Positions 56,209 through 63,828 of a stretch of 64,000 bases of DNA are shown piece after piece. The position numbers were made by a program, and so were the translations under genes. Numbering within the stretch: position 1 is the stretch's first letter; every line of letters starts with the position of its first letter. Origin of the DNA: Amycolatopsis australiensis (GTDB lineage: Bacteria; Actinomycetota; Actinomycetes; Mycobacteriales; Pseudonocardiaceae); contig NZ_FPJG01000006.1 in NCBI RefSeq assembly GCF_900119165.1, positions 5,518,001-5,582,000 on the forward strand, written 5' to 3'. Below the pieces are notes generated by a model. That model searched no databases and was not told the DNA's origin. It worked only from the letters and a program-made list of their open reading frames with translations.

Positions 56209-57090
56209 GTGGCCATCTTCCTGGACGAGAACAGCCGGATCGTCGTCTCCGGCATCACCGGCGCCGAAGGCGCCAAGCACGCGCGGCGGATGCTGGCGGC
56301 GGGCACGAACGTCGTCGGCGGCGTCAACCCGCGCAAGGCCGGGCAGCGGGTGGACATCGGTCCGGTGTCGGTGCCGGTGTTCGGCAGCGTCGCGGAGTCG
56401 ATGGCGTCGGCCGGCGCCGACGTCGGCGTGTTCTTCGTGCCGCCGCCGTTCGTCGCCGGCGCGGTGATCGAGGCGGTCGACGCCGGGCTCGGGCTCGCGG
56501 TGGTCATCACCGAAGGCGTCCCCGTGCACGACACCGCGCGGCTGTGGGCGCACGCCGTCGCCGCGGGCGGGCGGACGCGGATCGTCGGGCCGAACTGCCC
56601 GGGCATCGCCTCCCCCGGCCGGTCGAACGCCGGGATCATCCCGGACGGCATCACCGGCCCGGGACGGATCGGCCTCGTGTCGAAGTCGGGCACGCTGACC
56701 TACCAGCTCATGCACGAGCTGCGCGACATCGGGTTCTCGACGTGCGTCGGGATCGGCGGCGACCCGATCGTCGGCACGACGCACATCGACGCGGTGGAGG
56801 CGTTCGAGAAGGACCCGGAGACGGATCTGATCGTGCTGATCGGCGAAATCGGCGGCGACGCGGAGGAGCGGGCGGCGGAGTTCGTCCACGCGAACGTGTC
56901 GAAGCCGGTCGTCGGGTACGTCGCCGGCTTCACAGCCCCCGAAGGCAAGACGATGGGCCACGCGGGCGCGATCGTCTCCGGCTCGTCGGGCACGGCGGCG
57001 GCGAAGAAGGAAGCGCTGGAAGCGGCGGGAATCCGGGTGGGGCGGACGCCGAGCGAGACCGCGGCACTGGTCCGCGAAGTGCTCGGCTGA
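56209..57090 (+). CDS. SucD-like acyl-CoA ligase alpha subunit
   Basis: 293 aa from a GTG. CoA-binding Rossmann domain ([28 protein letters not shown]), NCPGIASPG and [12 protein letters not shown]. The phosphohistidine loop is [17 protein letters not shown] (about residue 247), so the pair is catalytically intact. It forms ATP or GTP from an acyl-CoA, or the reverse, with the SucC-like partner. Its stop overlaps the LysR start (TGATG). Confidence 0.86.
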   Translation: MAIFLDENSRIVVSGITGAEGAKHARRMLAAGTNVVGGVNPRKAGQRVDIGPVSVPVFGSVAESMASAGADVGVFFVPPPFVAGAVIEAVDAGLGLAVVITEGVPVHDTARLWAHAVAAGGRTRIVGPNCPGIASPGRSNAGIIPDGITGPGRIGLVSKSGTLTYQLMHELRDIGFSTCVGIGGDPIVGTTHIDAVEAFEKDPETDLIVLIGEIGGDAEERAAEFVHANVSKPVVGYVAGFTAPEGKTMGHAGAIVSGSSGTAAAKKEALEAAGIRVGRTPSETAALVREVLG

Positions 57091-57902
57091 TGGAGCTGCG
57101 CCAGCTGGCGGTGGTGGTGGCGGTCGCGGAGGAAGGCGGCTTCACGGCGGCGGCCCAGCGGCTGCGGACGGTGCAGTCGACGGTGTCGACGGTGGTACGC
57201 GCCTTGGAGCGCGACCTGGGAACACCGCTGTTCCACCGGACGACGCACCGGGTGGTGCTGACCCCGGCGGGCGAAGCGTTCGTGCCGGCCGCACGGGCGG
57301 CGCTGGCGGCGGCGGAGCGCGCCCGGGCAGCGGTGGCGCCGGTCGGCGGCCGCGTGCGGGTCGGCGTGTGCCCGGGGCTGCTGCTGGACCTGCCGCGGGT
57401 CCTGGCGACGCTGCGGCACGTCCATCCGGGGCTGGGGGTGCAGGTGCGGCAGGTGGCGGCGGCCAAGGCGGAGGATGCGGTAGCGGAGTCCGTTGTGGAC
57501 GTCGCGCTGGCGGCGGTGGCCGGTGACACGCCGGGCGCGGACGGTTTCGCCACCCAGGTCCTCGCCGAAGAACTCGTCCTGGTCACCGCCCCGGGTGGCA
57601 GCCGTTCCGCGCCCGCCGACCTCGCCGGGCTCTCCCTCGTCGACTTCCCTCCCGGCTGGGCCGTCCGCGAAGCCGTCGACCGCGCCTTCCCCTGTCGCGA
57701 GGTTGGCCTGGAGGTCGACGACCTCGGCGTCGCCGGCGGGATCGTGCGTGCCGGGCTCGCCGCCTGTGTTCTTCCCGAGTCCGCCGCCGCCCGGTTCGCC
57801 GATCTCACCGTGCGGCGGTTCGAGCGGCCGTCGCCGTGGCGGGTCGCCGCCGTGCACCGGGGCGATCCCGCCGTCGCCGCCTTTCTGGCTCAGCTGCGCT
57901 GA
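57090..57902 (+). CDS. LysR-family regulator
   Basis: 270 aa, co-translated with the SucD-like gene by a one-base overlap. The N-terminal winged HTH is typical ([42 protein letters not shown]). The effector domain is somewhat short. Its 3' end overlaps the end of the convergent fdhD by 13 bases. Unusual in being cotranscribed with, rather than divergent from, its likely target. Target and effector unknown. Confidence 0.88.
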   Translation: MELRQLAVVVAVAEEGGFTAAAQRLRTVQSTVSTVVRALERDLGTPLFHRTTHRVVLTPAGEAFVPAARAALAAAERARAAVAPVGGRVRVGVCPGLLLDLPRVLATLRHVHPGLGVQVRQVAAAKAEDAVAESVVDVALAAVAGDTPGADGFATQVLAEELVLVTAPGGSRSAPADLAGLSLVDFPPGWAVREAVDRAFPCREVGLEVDDLGVAGGIVRAGLAACVLPESAAARFADLTVRRFERPSPWRVAAVHRGDPAVAAFLAQLR

Positions 57903-58727
57903 AAGCCCAACCGGTCCGGTCGGGTGTAGACGTTCATCGACGTGCCGCGCAGGAACCCCACCAGCGTCAGCCCCAGCTCCGCGGCCAGGTCCACCGCCAG
58001 CGACGACGGCGCGGAAACCGCCGCCAGCACCGGGATTCCCGCCATCGCCGCCTTCTGCACCAGCTCGAACGACGCCCGGCCGCTGACCATCAGCACCGTC
58101 CCCGACAGCGGCAGCCTGCCTTCCCTGGCCGCCCAGCCGACCACCTTGTCCACCGCGTTGTGCCGCCCGACGTCCTCGCGCAGGCACAGCAGCTTGCCAT
58201 CGGCATCGAACACGCCCGCCGCGTGCAGGCCACCCGTGCGGTCGAAGACGCGTTGCGCCGCGCGAAGTTCGCCGGGCAGGCGCGCGAGGGTCGGCACGTC
58301 GGTGCCGAACGGGTCGGCGGCGACCGGCCACGGCACCGTCGTGCGCACCGCGTCGAGGCTCGCCTTGCCGCAGAGGCCGCAGGACGACGTCGTGTAGAAG
58401 TTGCGTCCACGGACGCGTCCGGCGGCGCGACACCGGGAGCCAGCACGACGTCGAGAACGTTGAAGGTGCTGCCGCCGTCGGCCGTCGCGCCCGCGCAGTA
58501 GCGGATCGAGCGGATGTCCGGCGCCGTCCGCACGACGCCCTCGCCGGCCAGGAAGCCGGCGGCGAGGTCGAAATCGTGGCCCGGGGTCCGCATCGTGATC
58601 GAGAGCGGTTTCCCGGCCACCCGGATTTCGACGGGTTCTTCGACGGTGAGCGTGTCCGGCCGGATGGTGTGCCCGCCGTCGTGGACGCGCAGCACCCGGC
58701 GCGGCTGGTCGTCCGCCCCATCGTCAC
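57890..58727 (-). pseudogene. fdhD: FdhD sulfurtransferase (formate dehydrogenase accessory), frameshifted
   Basis: Read across frames it gives a full Fdh[39 protein letters not shown], a C-G-x-C motif ([11 protein letters not shown]), [34 protein letters not shown], and [21 protein letters not shown]. FdhD delivers sulfur to the molybdenum cofactor of formate dehydrogenases. Two single-base deletions interrupt it, near 58700 (RRRVLRV context) and near 58405 (just before the CGLC motif). The GTG start at 58727 overlaps the transporter stop (GTGA). It is 11 kb from the fdh operon, yet it is broken in the same way. Confidence 0.8.
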
Positions 58728-60034
58728 GCCGCCGGCAGCAGCGACTCGGGCCGGCCCGGCTGGGTCAGCCGCCCGGACAGCACCGCGGCGGCCAGGCTCA
58801 GCACCCCCGCCGCGGCGAAGGCGCCGAGGAACCCGTGCGACGTCACGACGAGGGCGGCCAGCCCGATCCCGACCGCCGCGCCGGCGGCCTTGGCCGAGTA
58901 CAGGACGCCGAAGTTCTGCGCCGCCGATTCCTCGCCGAAGTACTCGCGCACCAGGCCGACCAGCAGCGTGTAGCAGCAGCCGTTCCCGAGCCCGGCCAGC
59001 GTGCCGCCGAGCAGCAGGCCCACGGCCTGGCGGTGTTCGCCCGAGAAGAAGAGGACGAACTGCGCGACGCCGCCCGCGAGCAGCGCGGACCGCAGGATCC
59101 GGGGCCGGCCGAGCCGGTCGGCGAGCCGTCCGACGAGGACGCGGCCACTGCCGGTCGCCGCGGCGAGCAGCGCCAGCGCGGCCGCGGCGAGCCCAGGACC
59201 GCTGCGCCCGGCGGCGAACGTCGCGAGGTAGGCGAGGTCGAACAGCAGGACGGCGGCCGTGAGCACGACGACGAGGTACAGCGCGAGGGTCGTCCGGCAG
59301 CGCAGCAGCTCGGCCGGCCGGTAGTGGCGGAGCGCGGGACGCCGGTTGTGCGCCTTGTCCAGCGCCCACGTGCGCGGCTCGGGCGTCGCCGGCCACCAGT
59401 GGCGCGGCGGGTACCGCAGCAGGGCGGCGCACGCGGCGAGCACGACGAGCACGACGGCGGCGGTGACGTCCAGCAGCACCGGCCGCGCGGCCGGGAGGCC
59501 GGCGGCGAGCACGACGAAGGGAACGCTCCCGTAGGCGAAGGCGCCGCTCACGATGCCCGTGGTGGCCGCAGTCCGGTCGGGGAACCACGCGAGCACCGCG
59601 CCGACGCAGGTCGCGTAGACCAGGCCGGTGCCGAGGCCGCCGAGCACGGAGTAGCCGAGGAAGACGGTGAGCAGGCTGCTCGCGTGGCCGAGCGTCACCA
59701 GCCCGGCGGCGCAGAGGACGGCACCGGCGGCCATCGCGGCGGGCGCCGGCAGCAGGCGGCGTTCGCGCAGCCACGCGGCCGGGAACGCGGTACCGGCCTG
59801 GCAGAGGGCCCAGACGGCGAGCGACAGGACGACGCCGCCGAAGGTCCACCCCGGCGTCCGGCTCAGCGCGGGGACGAGAGCGCCGAAGCCGTACTGCTGT
59901 ACCCCGGCGGCGAGCATCGCGGCGGCGGCCAGCCAGGTGACCCACGCCCGCGGACGGCCGAGCAGCTCCCGGTCGGACTCGCCGACGCGGTACCGCCGTC
60001 CGTAGACGTCGCGCAGCTCGCGGACCTCGGACAT
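58724..60034 (-). CDS. second OxlT-like MFS transporter
   Basis: 436 aa, 12 helices, start ATG at 60034. Paralogous to the transporter at 48306: the same tail (YGRRYRVGES), GYSVLGGLGTGLVYATCVGA, AFAYGSVPF, VREYFGEESAAQNFGVLYSAKAAG. It is shorter and more Ala/Leu-rich. It heads an operon with fdhD and carries the regulon site just upstream, so oxalate, formate or a similar acid is the likely cargo. Confidence 0.82.
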   Translation of the reverse strand: MSEVRELRDVYGRRYRVGESDRELLGRPRAWVTWLAAAAMLAAGVQQYGFGALVPALSRTPGWTFGGVVLSLAVWALCQAGTAFPAAWLRERRLLPAPAAMAAGAVLCAAGLVTLGHASSLLTVFLGYSVLGGLGTGLVYATCVGAVLAWFPDRTAATTGIVSGAFAYGSVPFVVLAAGLPAARPVLLDVTAAVVLVVLAACAALLRYPPRHWWPATPEPRTWALDKAHNRRPALRHYRPAELLRCRTTLALYLVVVLTAAVLLFDLAYLATFAAGRSGPGLAAAALALLAAATGSGRVLVGRLADRLGRPRILRSALLAGGVAQFVLFFSGEHRQAVGLLLGGTLAGLGNGCCYTLLVGLVREYFGEESAAQNFGVLYSAKAAGAAVGIGLAALVVTSHGFLGAFAAAGVLSLAAAVLSGRLTQPGRPESLLPAA

Positions 60035-60062
60035 CGCGACCGCCTCCTCAGACTTACTGAAG

Positions 60063-60078
60063 ATTGTATGCAGTATGA
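60063..60078. promoter_or_regulatory. probable GntR operator, site D
   Basis: ATTGTATGCAGTATGA, 28 bases upstream of the second transporter start. It shares ATTG-Y-AT-R-C-M-GTAT with sites A and C, and also contains GTATG repeated head to tail. Confidence 0.65.
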
Positions 60079-60143
60079 AGTAGTCCGAGTGTGCGCCCGT
60101 GACGGCGAATTGTCCACCGGTGGCGGGAGGCGGAGGCGAAGGC

Positions 60144-60182
60144 GGCCCGGTGGCCATCGAGGGAGGAGGCGGCCACCGGGCC
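60144..60182. terminator. perfect hairpin 1
   Basis: Arms GGCCCGGTGGCC (60144-60155) and GGCCACCGGGCC (60171-60182) with a 15-base loop. It directly abuts the next hairpin. Possibly a terminator for transcription arriving from lsr2. Confidence 0.55.
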
Positions 60183-60216
60183 GTGCTCCGGCGCGGTACC
60201 GGCCGCGCCGGAGCAC
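60183..60216. terminator. perfect hairpin 2
   Basis: A 14-bp perfect stem GTGCTCCGGCGCGG / CCGCGCCGGAGCAC with a 6-base loop, starting on the base after hairpin 1. The two in tandem look like a strong factor-independent stop or a structured RNA end. Confidence 0.6.
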
Positions 60217-60530
60217 TGACAGTCTGGCCATCACGGCGACCGCCGACAAGCGTGCCCGGCCGGGAAATGCGCGATCCCGAAAGGACCGCGGTGGTGGAAA
60301 ATCCCACACAGGCAAGGGAATCGCCGAGCGATACAGGGCTCACTGCGGGAAAACTCCGGCCGTTGCCCGGAAACCGCGCAGCATTACACCGGCGCCAGCC
60401 CGCGCGGGGGAAGCTCGCTGCCGGAAGTCTCCGGCCATTATCCGGACACGGCCTGGCCTTCCACCGTCGGCCCGAACCGGTGCAGGCCCATGGCCGCCGA
60501 CCTTGTCGATCAGCAACCGGTTCCGGCGCG
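60217..60530. other. 314-bp intergenic region downstream of lsr2
   Basis: No supported gene. Contains several short CCGG-rich imperfect repeats (for example CTCCGGCCGTTGCCCGG and CTCCGGCCATTATCCGG, about 60352-60452), which may fold. Open frames crossing it lack ribosome sites and family matches. Confidence 0.5.
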
Positions 60531-60941
60531 TCAGGCCTTCTTGCGGGAAGCGCGCTTGCGCGCCGGCTTGGCCTCGGCCTGTCCGGCCGACGCCGCCTGG
60601 TCCGCTTCGAAGCCCGCGATGATCTCGCTCGACAGGCGGCCTCGCTCGGCCACCTCGTAGCCGTTCGCCTGCGCCCACTCGCGGATCTGGCGGTTGCGCT
60701 CGCGGTCCGTGCTCGAGCTCGACGAGCCCGACAGCGACTGGCCCGTCGCCAGGCGCACCTTGCGGCCGCCGATCCGCCGCGCGGCGGCGACGTAGCGGGC
60801 GAGCTCGTCCCGGAGCGCGGCGGCGTTCGCCTCGGACAGGTCGATCTCGTACGTCACCCCGTCGAGGCTGAAGGGGACGGTCTGCGAAGCCTCACTCCCG
60901 TCGAGGTCGTCCACCATCTCGACGTGCACCCGTTGCGCCAT
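60531..60941 (-). CDS. lsr2: Lsr2 nucleoid-associated protein
   Basis: 136 aa. The N-terminal dimerisation strand domain (residues 1-60) is conserved: VHVEMVDDLDGSEASQTVPF, YEIDLSEANAAALRDELARY. The C-terminal DNA-binding domain has IREWAQANGYEVAERGRLSSEI, with the AT-minor-groove RGR at residues 100-102. A Lys/Arg/Ala-rich tail of about 15 residues extends beyond the usual end. It silences AT-rich and foreign DNA in actinobacteria. Diverges from the methyltransferase gene across an unusually AT-rich promoter. Confidence 0.95.
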   Translation of the reverse strand: MAQRVHVEMVDDLDGSEASQTVPFSLDGVTYEIDLSEANAAALRDELARYVAAARRIGGRKVRLATGQSLSGSSSSSTDRERNRQIREWAQANGYEVAERGRLSSEIIAGFEADQAASAGQAEAKPARKRASRKKA

Positions 60942-61104
60942 GGTTCGTCGTTCCTCATCTTCTCCAGAACACGGTCGGACAGACCCTAACCTGTCGAATC
61001 ACGTCCGGCACGCGCGACACCCGGCAAGCGTCCACAATGGCCGCCCGGACGACCACGTCGCCGTCCTCCAGGGTGACCGCAACCGAGCCGGAATGCGCGT
61101 CATC

Positions 61105-61133
61105 TTGCCGATAATTTGTTTTTGTGATATGCT
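61105..61133 (+). promoter_or_regulatory. methyltransferase promoter in an AT-rich patch
   Basis: TTGCCG (-35) and TATGCT (-10) with an exact 17-bp spacer, about 27 bases before the ATG at 61160. The patch 61101-61140 is strikingly AT-rich for this genome and sits beside lsr2, so it is a plausible Lsr2 binding target. Confidence 0.55.
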
Positions 61134-61159
61134 TGAAATCGAATCGGTACCGTGTCCGC

Positions 61160-62041
61160 ATGACCACAGCCGACTTTCCCGGTATTGCTCCCCGCGTCAG
61201 CCGCACGGCCTTCACCGCGGCCGCCGCGCGGGCGGCACATTTGCTCGTCGACGCCGAGCCGAGCATCTTCGCCGACACCCTCGCCGCGCCGCTGCTGGGC
61301 CCGCACGCCGAGGAACTCCTGGCGTACCACCGCCTCCACGGCACCCATCCCGTCCTGGCCGGCGCCCGCCTCCAAGCGGTGTGCCGCAGCCGGTTCACCG
61401 AAGACCGGCTCACCCGCGCCAATTCCGGTATAGACCAGTATGTGATTCTCGGCGCCGGGCTCGATTCGTTCGCGTATCGCGCCGCATCCCGCCGAATCCG
61501 GGTGTTCGAGGTCGACCGGCCGGCCACCCAGGACGCCAAACGGGAACTGCTCGACCGCGCCGGGATCGCCGTGCCCGCTTCCGTCACCTTCGTCCCGGCC
61601 GACTTCGAAGCCGGCCCGCTCCGGGAACGGCTGGTCCAGAGTGGACTCGACCCGTTCCGCCGCGTGTTCGTCAGCTGGCTCGGCGTCACCATGTACCTGA
61701 CGCGGAAGGCGATTCTCGCCACATTGACGGATCTCGGCGCTTTCGCCCCCGGATCGGAAATCGTGACCGATCACCTGCTTCCGGAGGAACTGCGGGACGC
61801 GGCGGGAAACGGCTACGCCGAAGCCGTCGCGCCGCTGGCCGCGCAGCAGGGTGAGCCGTGGCACACGTTCCTCTCCCCCGCGGCCATGGCCGGCCTCCTG
61901 CGGGCCGCCGGCTTCGAAGTCGTCGAACAAGCCGGGCAACGCGAGAGCGTGGCTCCCCGGCTGTGGAACCGCACGGACGCGCTGCGGCCCGCCGCGCTTT
62001 CCGCACTGGTCCACGCCCGCGTTCCCGCACCGGGGAAATGA
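61160..62041 (+). CDS. SAM-dependent methyltransferase, LCM/TIGR00027 family
   Basis: 293 aa from the ATG at 61160; an upstream in-frame ATG at 61124 would overlap the promoter. The leucine carboxyl methyltransferase-like fold is seen in DQYVILGAGLDSFAYR (SAM-binding glycine loop, about 90-105), FEVDRPATQDAKRELL, FVPADFE and a C-terminal FEVVEQAGQR. This family is much expanded in mycobacteria and relatives, and substrates are generally unknown. It has no functional link to the genes around it. Confidence 0.85.
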   Translation: MTTADFPGIAPRVSRTAFTAAAARAAHLLVDAEPSIFADTLAAPLLGPHAEELLAYHRLHGTHPVLAGARLQAVCRSRFTEDRLTRANSGIDQYVILGAGLDSFAYRAASRRIRVFEVDRPATQDAKRELLDRAGIAVPASVTFVPADFEAGPLRERLVQSGLDPFRRVFVSWLGVTMYLTRKAILATLTDLGAFAPGSEIVTDHLLPEELRDAAGNGYAEAVAPLAAQQGEPWHTFLSPAAMAGLLRAAGFEVVEQAGQRESVAPRLWNRTDALRPAALSALVHARVPAPGK

Positions 62042-62045
62042 GCCG

Positions 62046-63236
62046 TCAGTCGGGCAGCAGCGGCACTTCGAAGTCGTCCGGCCGGCCCAGCAGCACCGCC
62101 CGGGTGACCGCCGCCTTCCCGAACCGGTCGCGCACCGCGTCCAGCGCCGTGTCCAGCTCGCTCGCCCGCTGCCGCTCGAACGGCAGCGACAGCTGGAACG
62201 GATCCTCGTCGGCCAGGTTCGACAGCGCGGCGCCGAGCAGCGTCAGCCCGCGGTCGGCGATCATCGGCACCGCGGCCGCGAGCAGCTCCCGCGCCGCGGC
62301 GAGCAGCACGCCCGTGCCCGCGGTCGGCTCGTTCAGCGTGTGCGAGCGCGTGACCCGGGCGAAGTCGGCGAACCGCAGGCGGATCGTCACCGTCCGGCAG
62401 ACCCGGCGGGCCGCGCGCAGCCGGCGCGCGATCCGGTCGATGAGCGCCACCAGCACCACGTCCAGCTCGGCCGGGGTTCGCCGGCGGCGCCCGAGCGCCC
62501 GCTGGGCGCCGATCGACCGGCGCCGCCGGCCGACCTCGACGCGGCGCGGGTCCCGGTTGTGCGCCAGGGCGTGCAGCTGGCCGCCGGCCGCCCGGCCCAG
62601 CATGCCGACCAGGTCCACGTGCTCCGACGCCGCCAGCTGGCCCACCGTCCCGATCCCCCGGGCGCGCAGCTTCTCGGCGGTGACCTTGCCGACGCCCCAC
62701 AGGGCCTCGACCGGCAGCGGATGCAGGAACTCCAGCTCCGCGTCGTGCGGGACGACCAGCAGGCCGTCCGGCTTGGCGACCCGGCTGGCGACCTTCGCGA
62801 GGAACTTCGTCCGCGCAACCCCTACCGTGATCGGCAGGCCGGCGCGCTCGGCGACGGCCGCCCGGAGCCGTTCGGCGATCCGGCTCGGCCGCCCGCCGAT
62901 CCTGGCCAGCCCGCCGACGTCGAGGAACGCTTCGTCGATCGAGAGGCCCTCCACCCACGGCGTGGTGTCGTGGAAGATCTCGAACACGGCCTTGCTCGCG
63001 GCCGAATACGCCGACATCCGCGGCGGCACGACGACCGCGTCCGGGCACAGCCGCCGGGCCTGCGCGCCCCCCATCGCGGTCCGCACGCCACAGGCCTTGG
63101 CCTCGTAACTCGCGGCCAGCACGACGCCGCCGCCGACGATCACCGGACGTCCTTTCAGCGCCGGATCGTCGCGCTGCTCCACCGACGCGTAGAAGGAGTC
63201 GAGGTCGGCGTGCAGGATGGGCCCCTCGTCGGTCAT
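62046..63236 (-). CDS. dinB: DNA polymerase IV (Y-family)
   Basis: 396 aa. Catalytic carboxylates are in LHADLDSFYASVEQ (Asp11, Asp13) and SIDEAFLDVGG (about 100-110). The helix-hairpin-helix segment is VEALWGVGKVTAEKLRARGI. The beta-clamp motif QLSLPF is near the C terminus (about 352). It performs error-prone translesion synthesis. A perfect LexA box overlaps the start region, so it is almost certainly SOS-induced. An Arg-rich stretch (GRRRRSIGAQRALGRRRR) lies between the thumb and little-finger domains. Confidence 0.93.
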   Translation of the reverse strand: MTDEGPILHADLDSFYASVEQRDDPALKGRPVIVGGGVVLAASYEAKACGVRTAMGGAQARRLCPDAVVVPPRMSAYSAASKAVFEIFHDTTPWVEGLSIDEAFLDVGGLARIGGRPSRIAERLRAAVAERAGLPITVGVARTKFLAKVASRVAKPDGLLVVPHDAELEFLHPLPVEALWGVGKVTAEKLRARGIGTVGQLAASEHVDLVGMLGRAAGGQLHALAHNRDPRRVEVGRRRRSIGAQRALGRRRRTPAELDVVLVALIDRIARRLRAARRVCRTVTIRLRFADFARVTRSHTLNEPTAGTGVLLAAARELLAAAVPMIADRGLTLLGAALSNLADEDPFQLSLPFERQRASELDTALDAVRDRFGKAAVTRAVLLGRPDDFEVPLLPD

Positions 63237-63237
63237 A

Positions 63238-63249
63238 GAACATATGTTC
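63238..63249. promoter_or_regulatory. LexA (SOS) box of dinB
   Basis: GAACATATGTTC, a perfect palindrome matching the actinobacterial/Bacillus SOS consensus GAAC-N4-GTTC. It lies one base upstream of the dinB start codon, so the transcript is nearly leaderless or starts within the box. Confidence 0.88.
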
Positions 63250-63392
63250 GCATACCGCGGCGCCGAAGTCCGCTCGTCCGCCCGCCGCCGGCCCCGGCCC
63301 GTCCGCCGAAACTGAGCGTTTTCCCGGTTGTCCCCGTTCTGTCGCGCGGCTCACACTCGAAGCCTTCGCAGCACCCGACGACTGGGGACGAC

Positions 63393-63812
63393 ATGACCGA
63401 GAAGTGCCGATGCGGCGACCACCACGCGTGGGCCGCCCCGAACCCGCAGGACCGGCCCGCCGCGGCGCGCCAGCCGCTGCTGGCTTCGACGCTGGCCACC
63501 GAAGACCGCGCCGAAGAGGCCGGACGGCTCGACCCGACCGGCCGCGTCACCTGCCGGACGCACCGGCGCTGGCTGCACGACTGCGTGTCGTCCCCGGTGC
63601 ACGCCAACCCGGCGATCGGCTACCGCTGGTGCCGCAGCTGCGACCACCAGGCGCTGGTCGCGGTGGACGAACTGACCGGCGAGGTGACCATCCACTGCGG
63701 GCTGTGCGGCAAGAGCCCGCGCAGCCGCGCGAACCGGGAACTCGTCGAGCTGTGCCGGCGCAGCCTCGCCCTGGCCCGCTCGGGCCGGTTCCCGGAGCGC
63801 GCCGCCGCCTGA
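63393..63812 (+). CDS. small Cys/His-rich protein of unknown function
   Basis: 139 aa from the ATG at 63393, preceded by GGGGACGAC. It starts MTEKCRCGDHHAW. Later CRTHRRWLHDC, YRWCRSCDHQALVAVDEL and IHCGLCGKSPRSRANREL provide C-x2-C pairs that look like a zinc ribbon. The C-terminal helix is basic and amphipathic. No family recognised. Third-position GC is strong, so it is a real gene. Diverges from dinB but has no visible LexA box on its own side. Confidence 0.7.
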   Translation: MTEKCRCGDHHAWAAPNPQDRPAAARQPLLASTLATEDRAEEAGRLDPTGRVTCRTHRRWLHDCVSSPVHANPAIGYRWCRSCDHQALVAVDELTGEVTIHCGLCGKSPRSRANRELVELCRRSLALARSGRFPERAAA

Positions 63813-63828
63813 CTGCCATGATGCGGAG

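Noticed and set aside
61124..61159. Longer N terminus for the methyltransferase from the ATG at 61124
   Set aside because: It would place the coding region over the TTGCCG-17-TATGCT promoter and adds basic residues not typical of the family. ATG 61160 is the better start.
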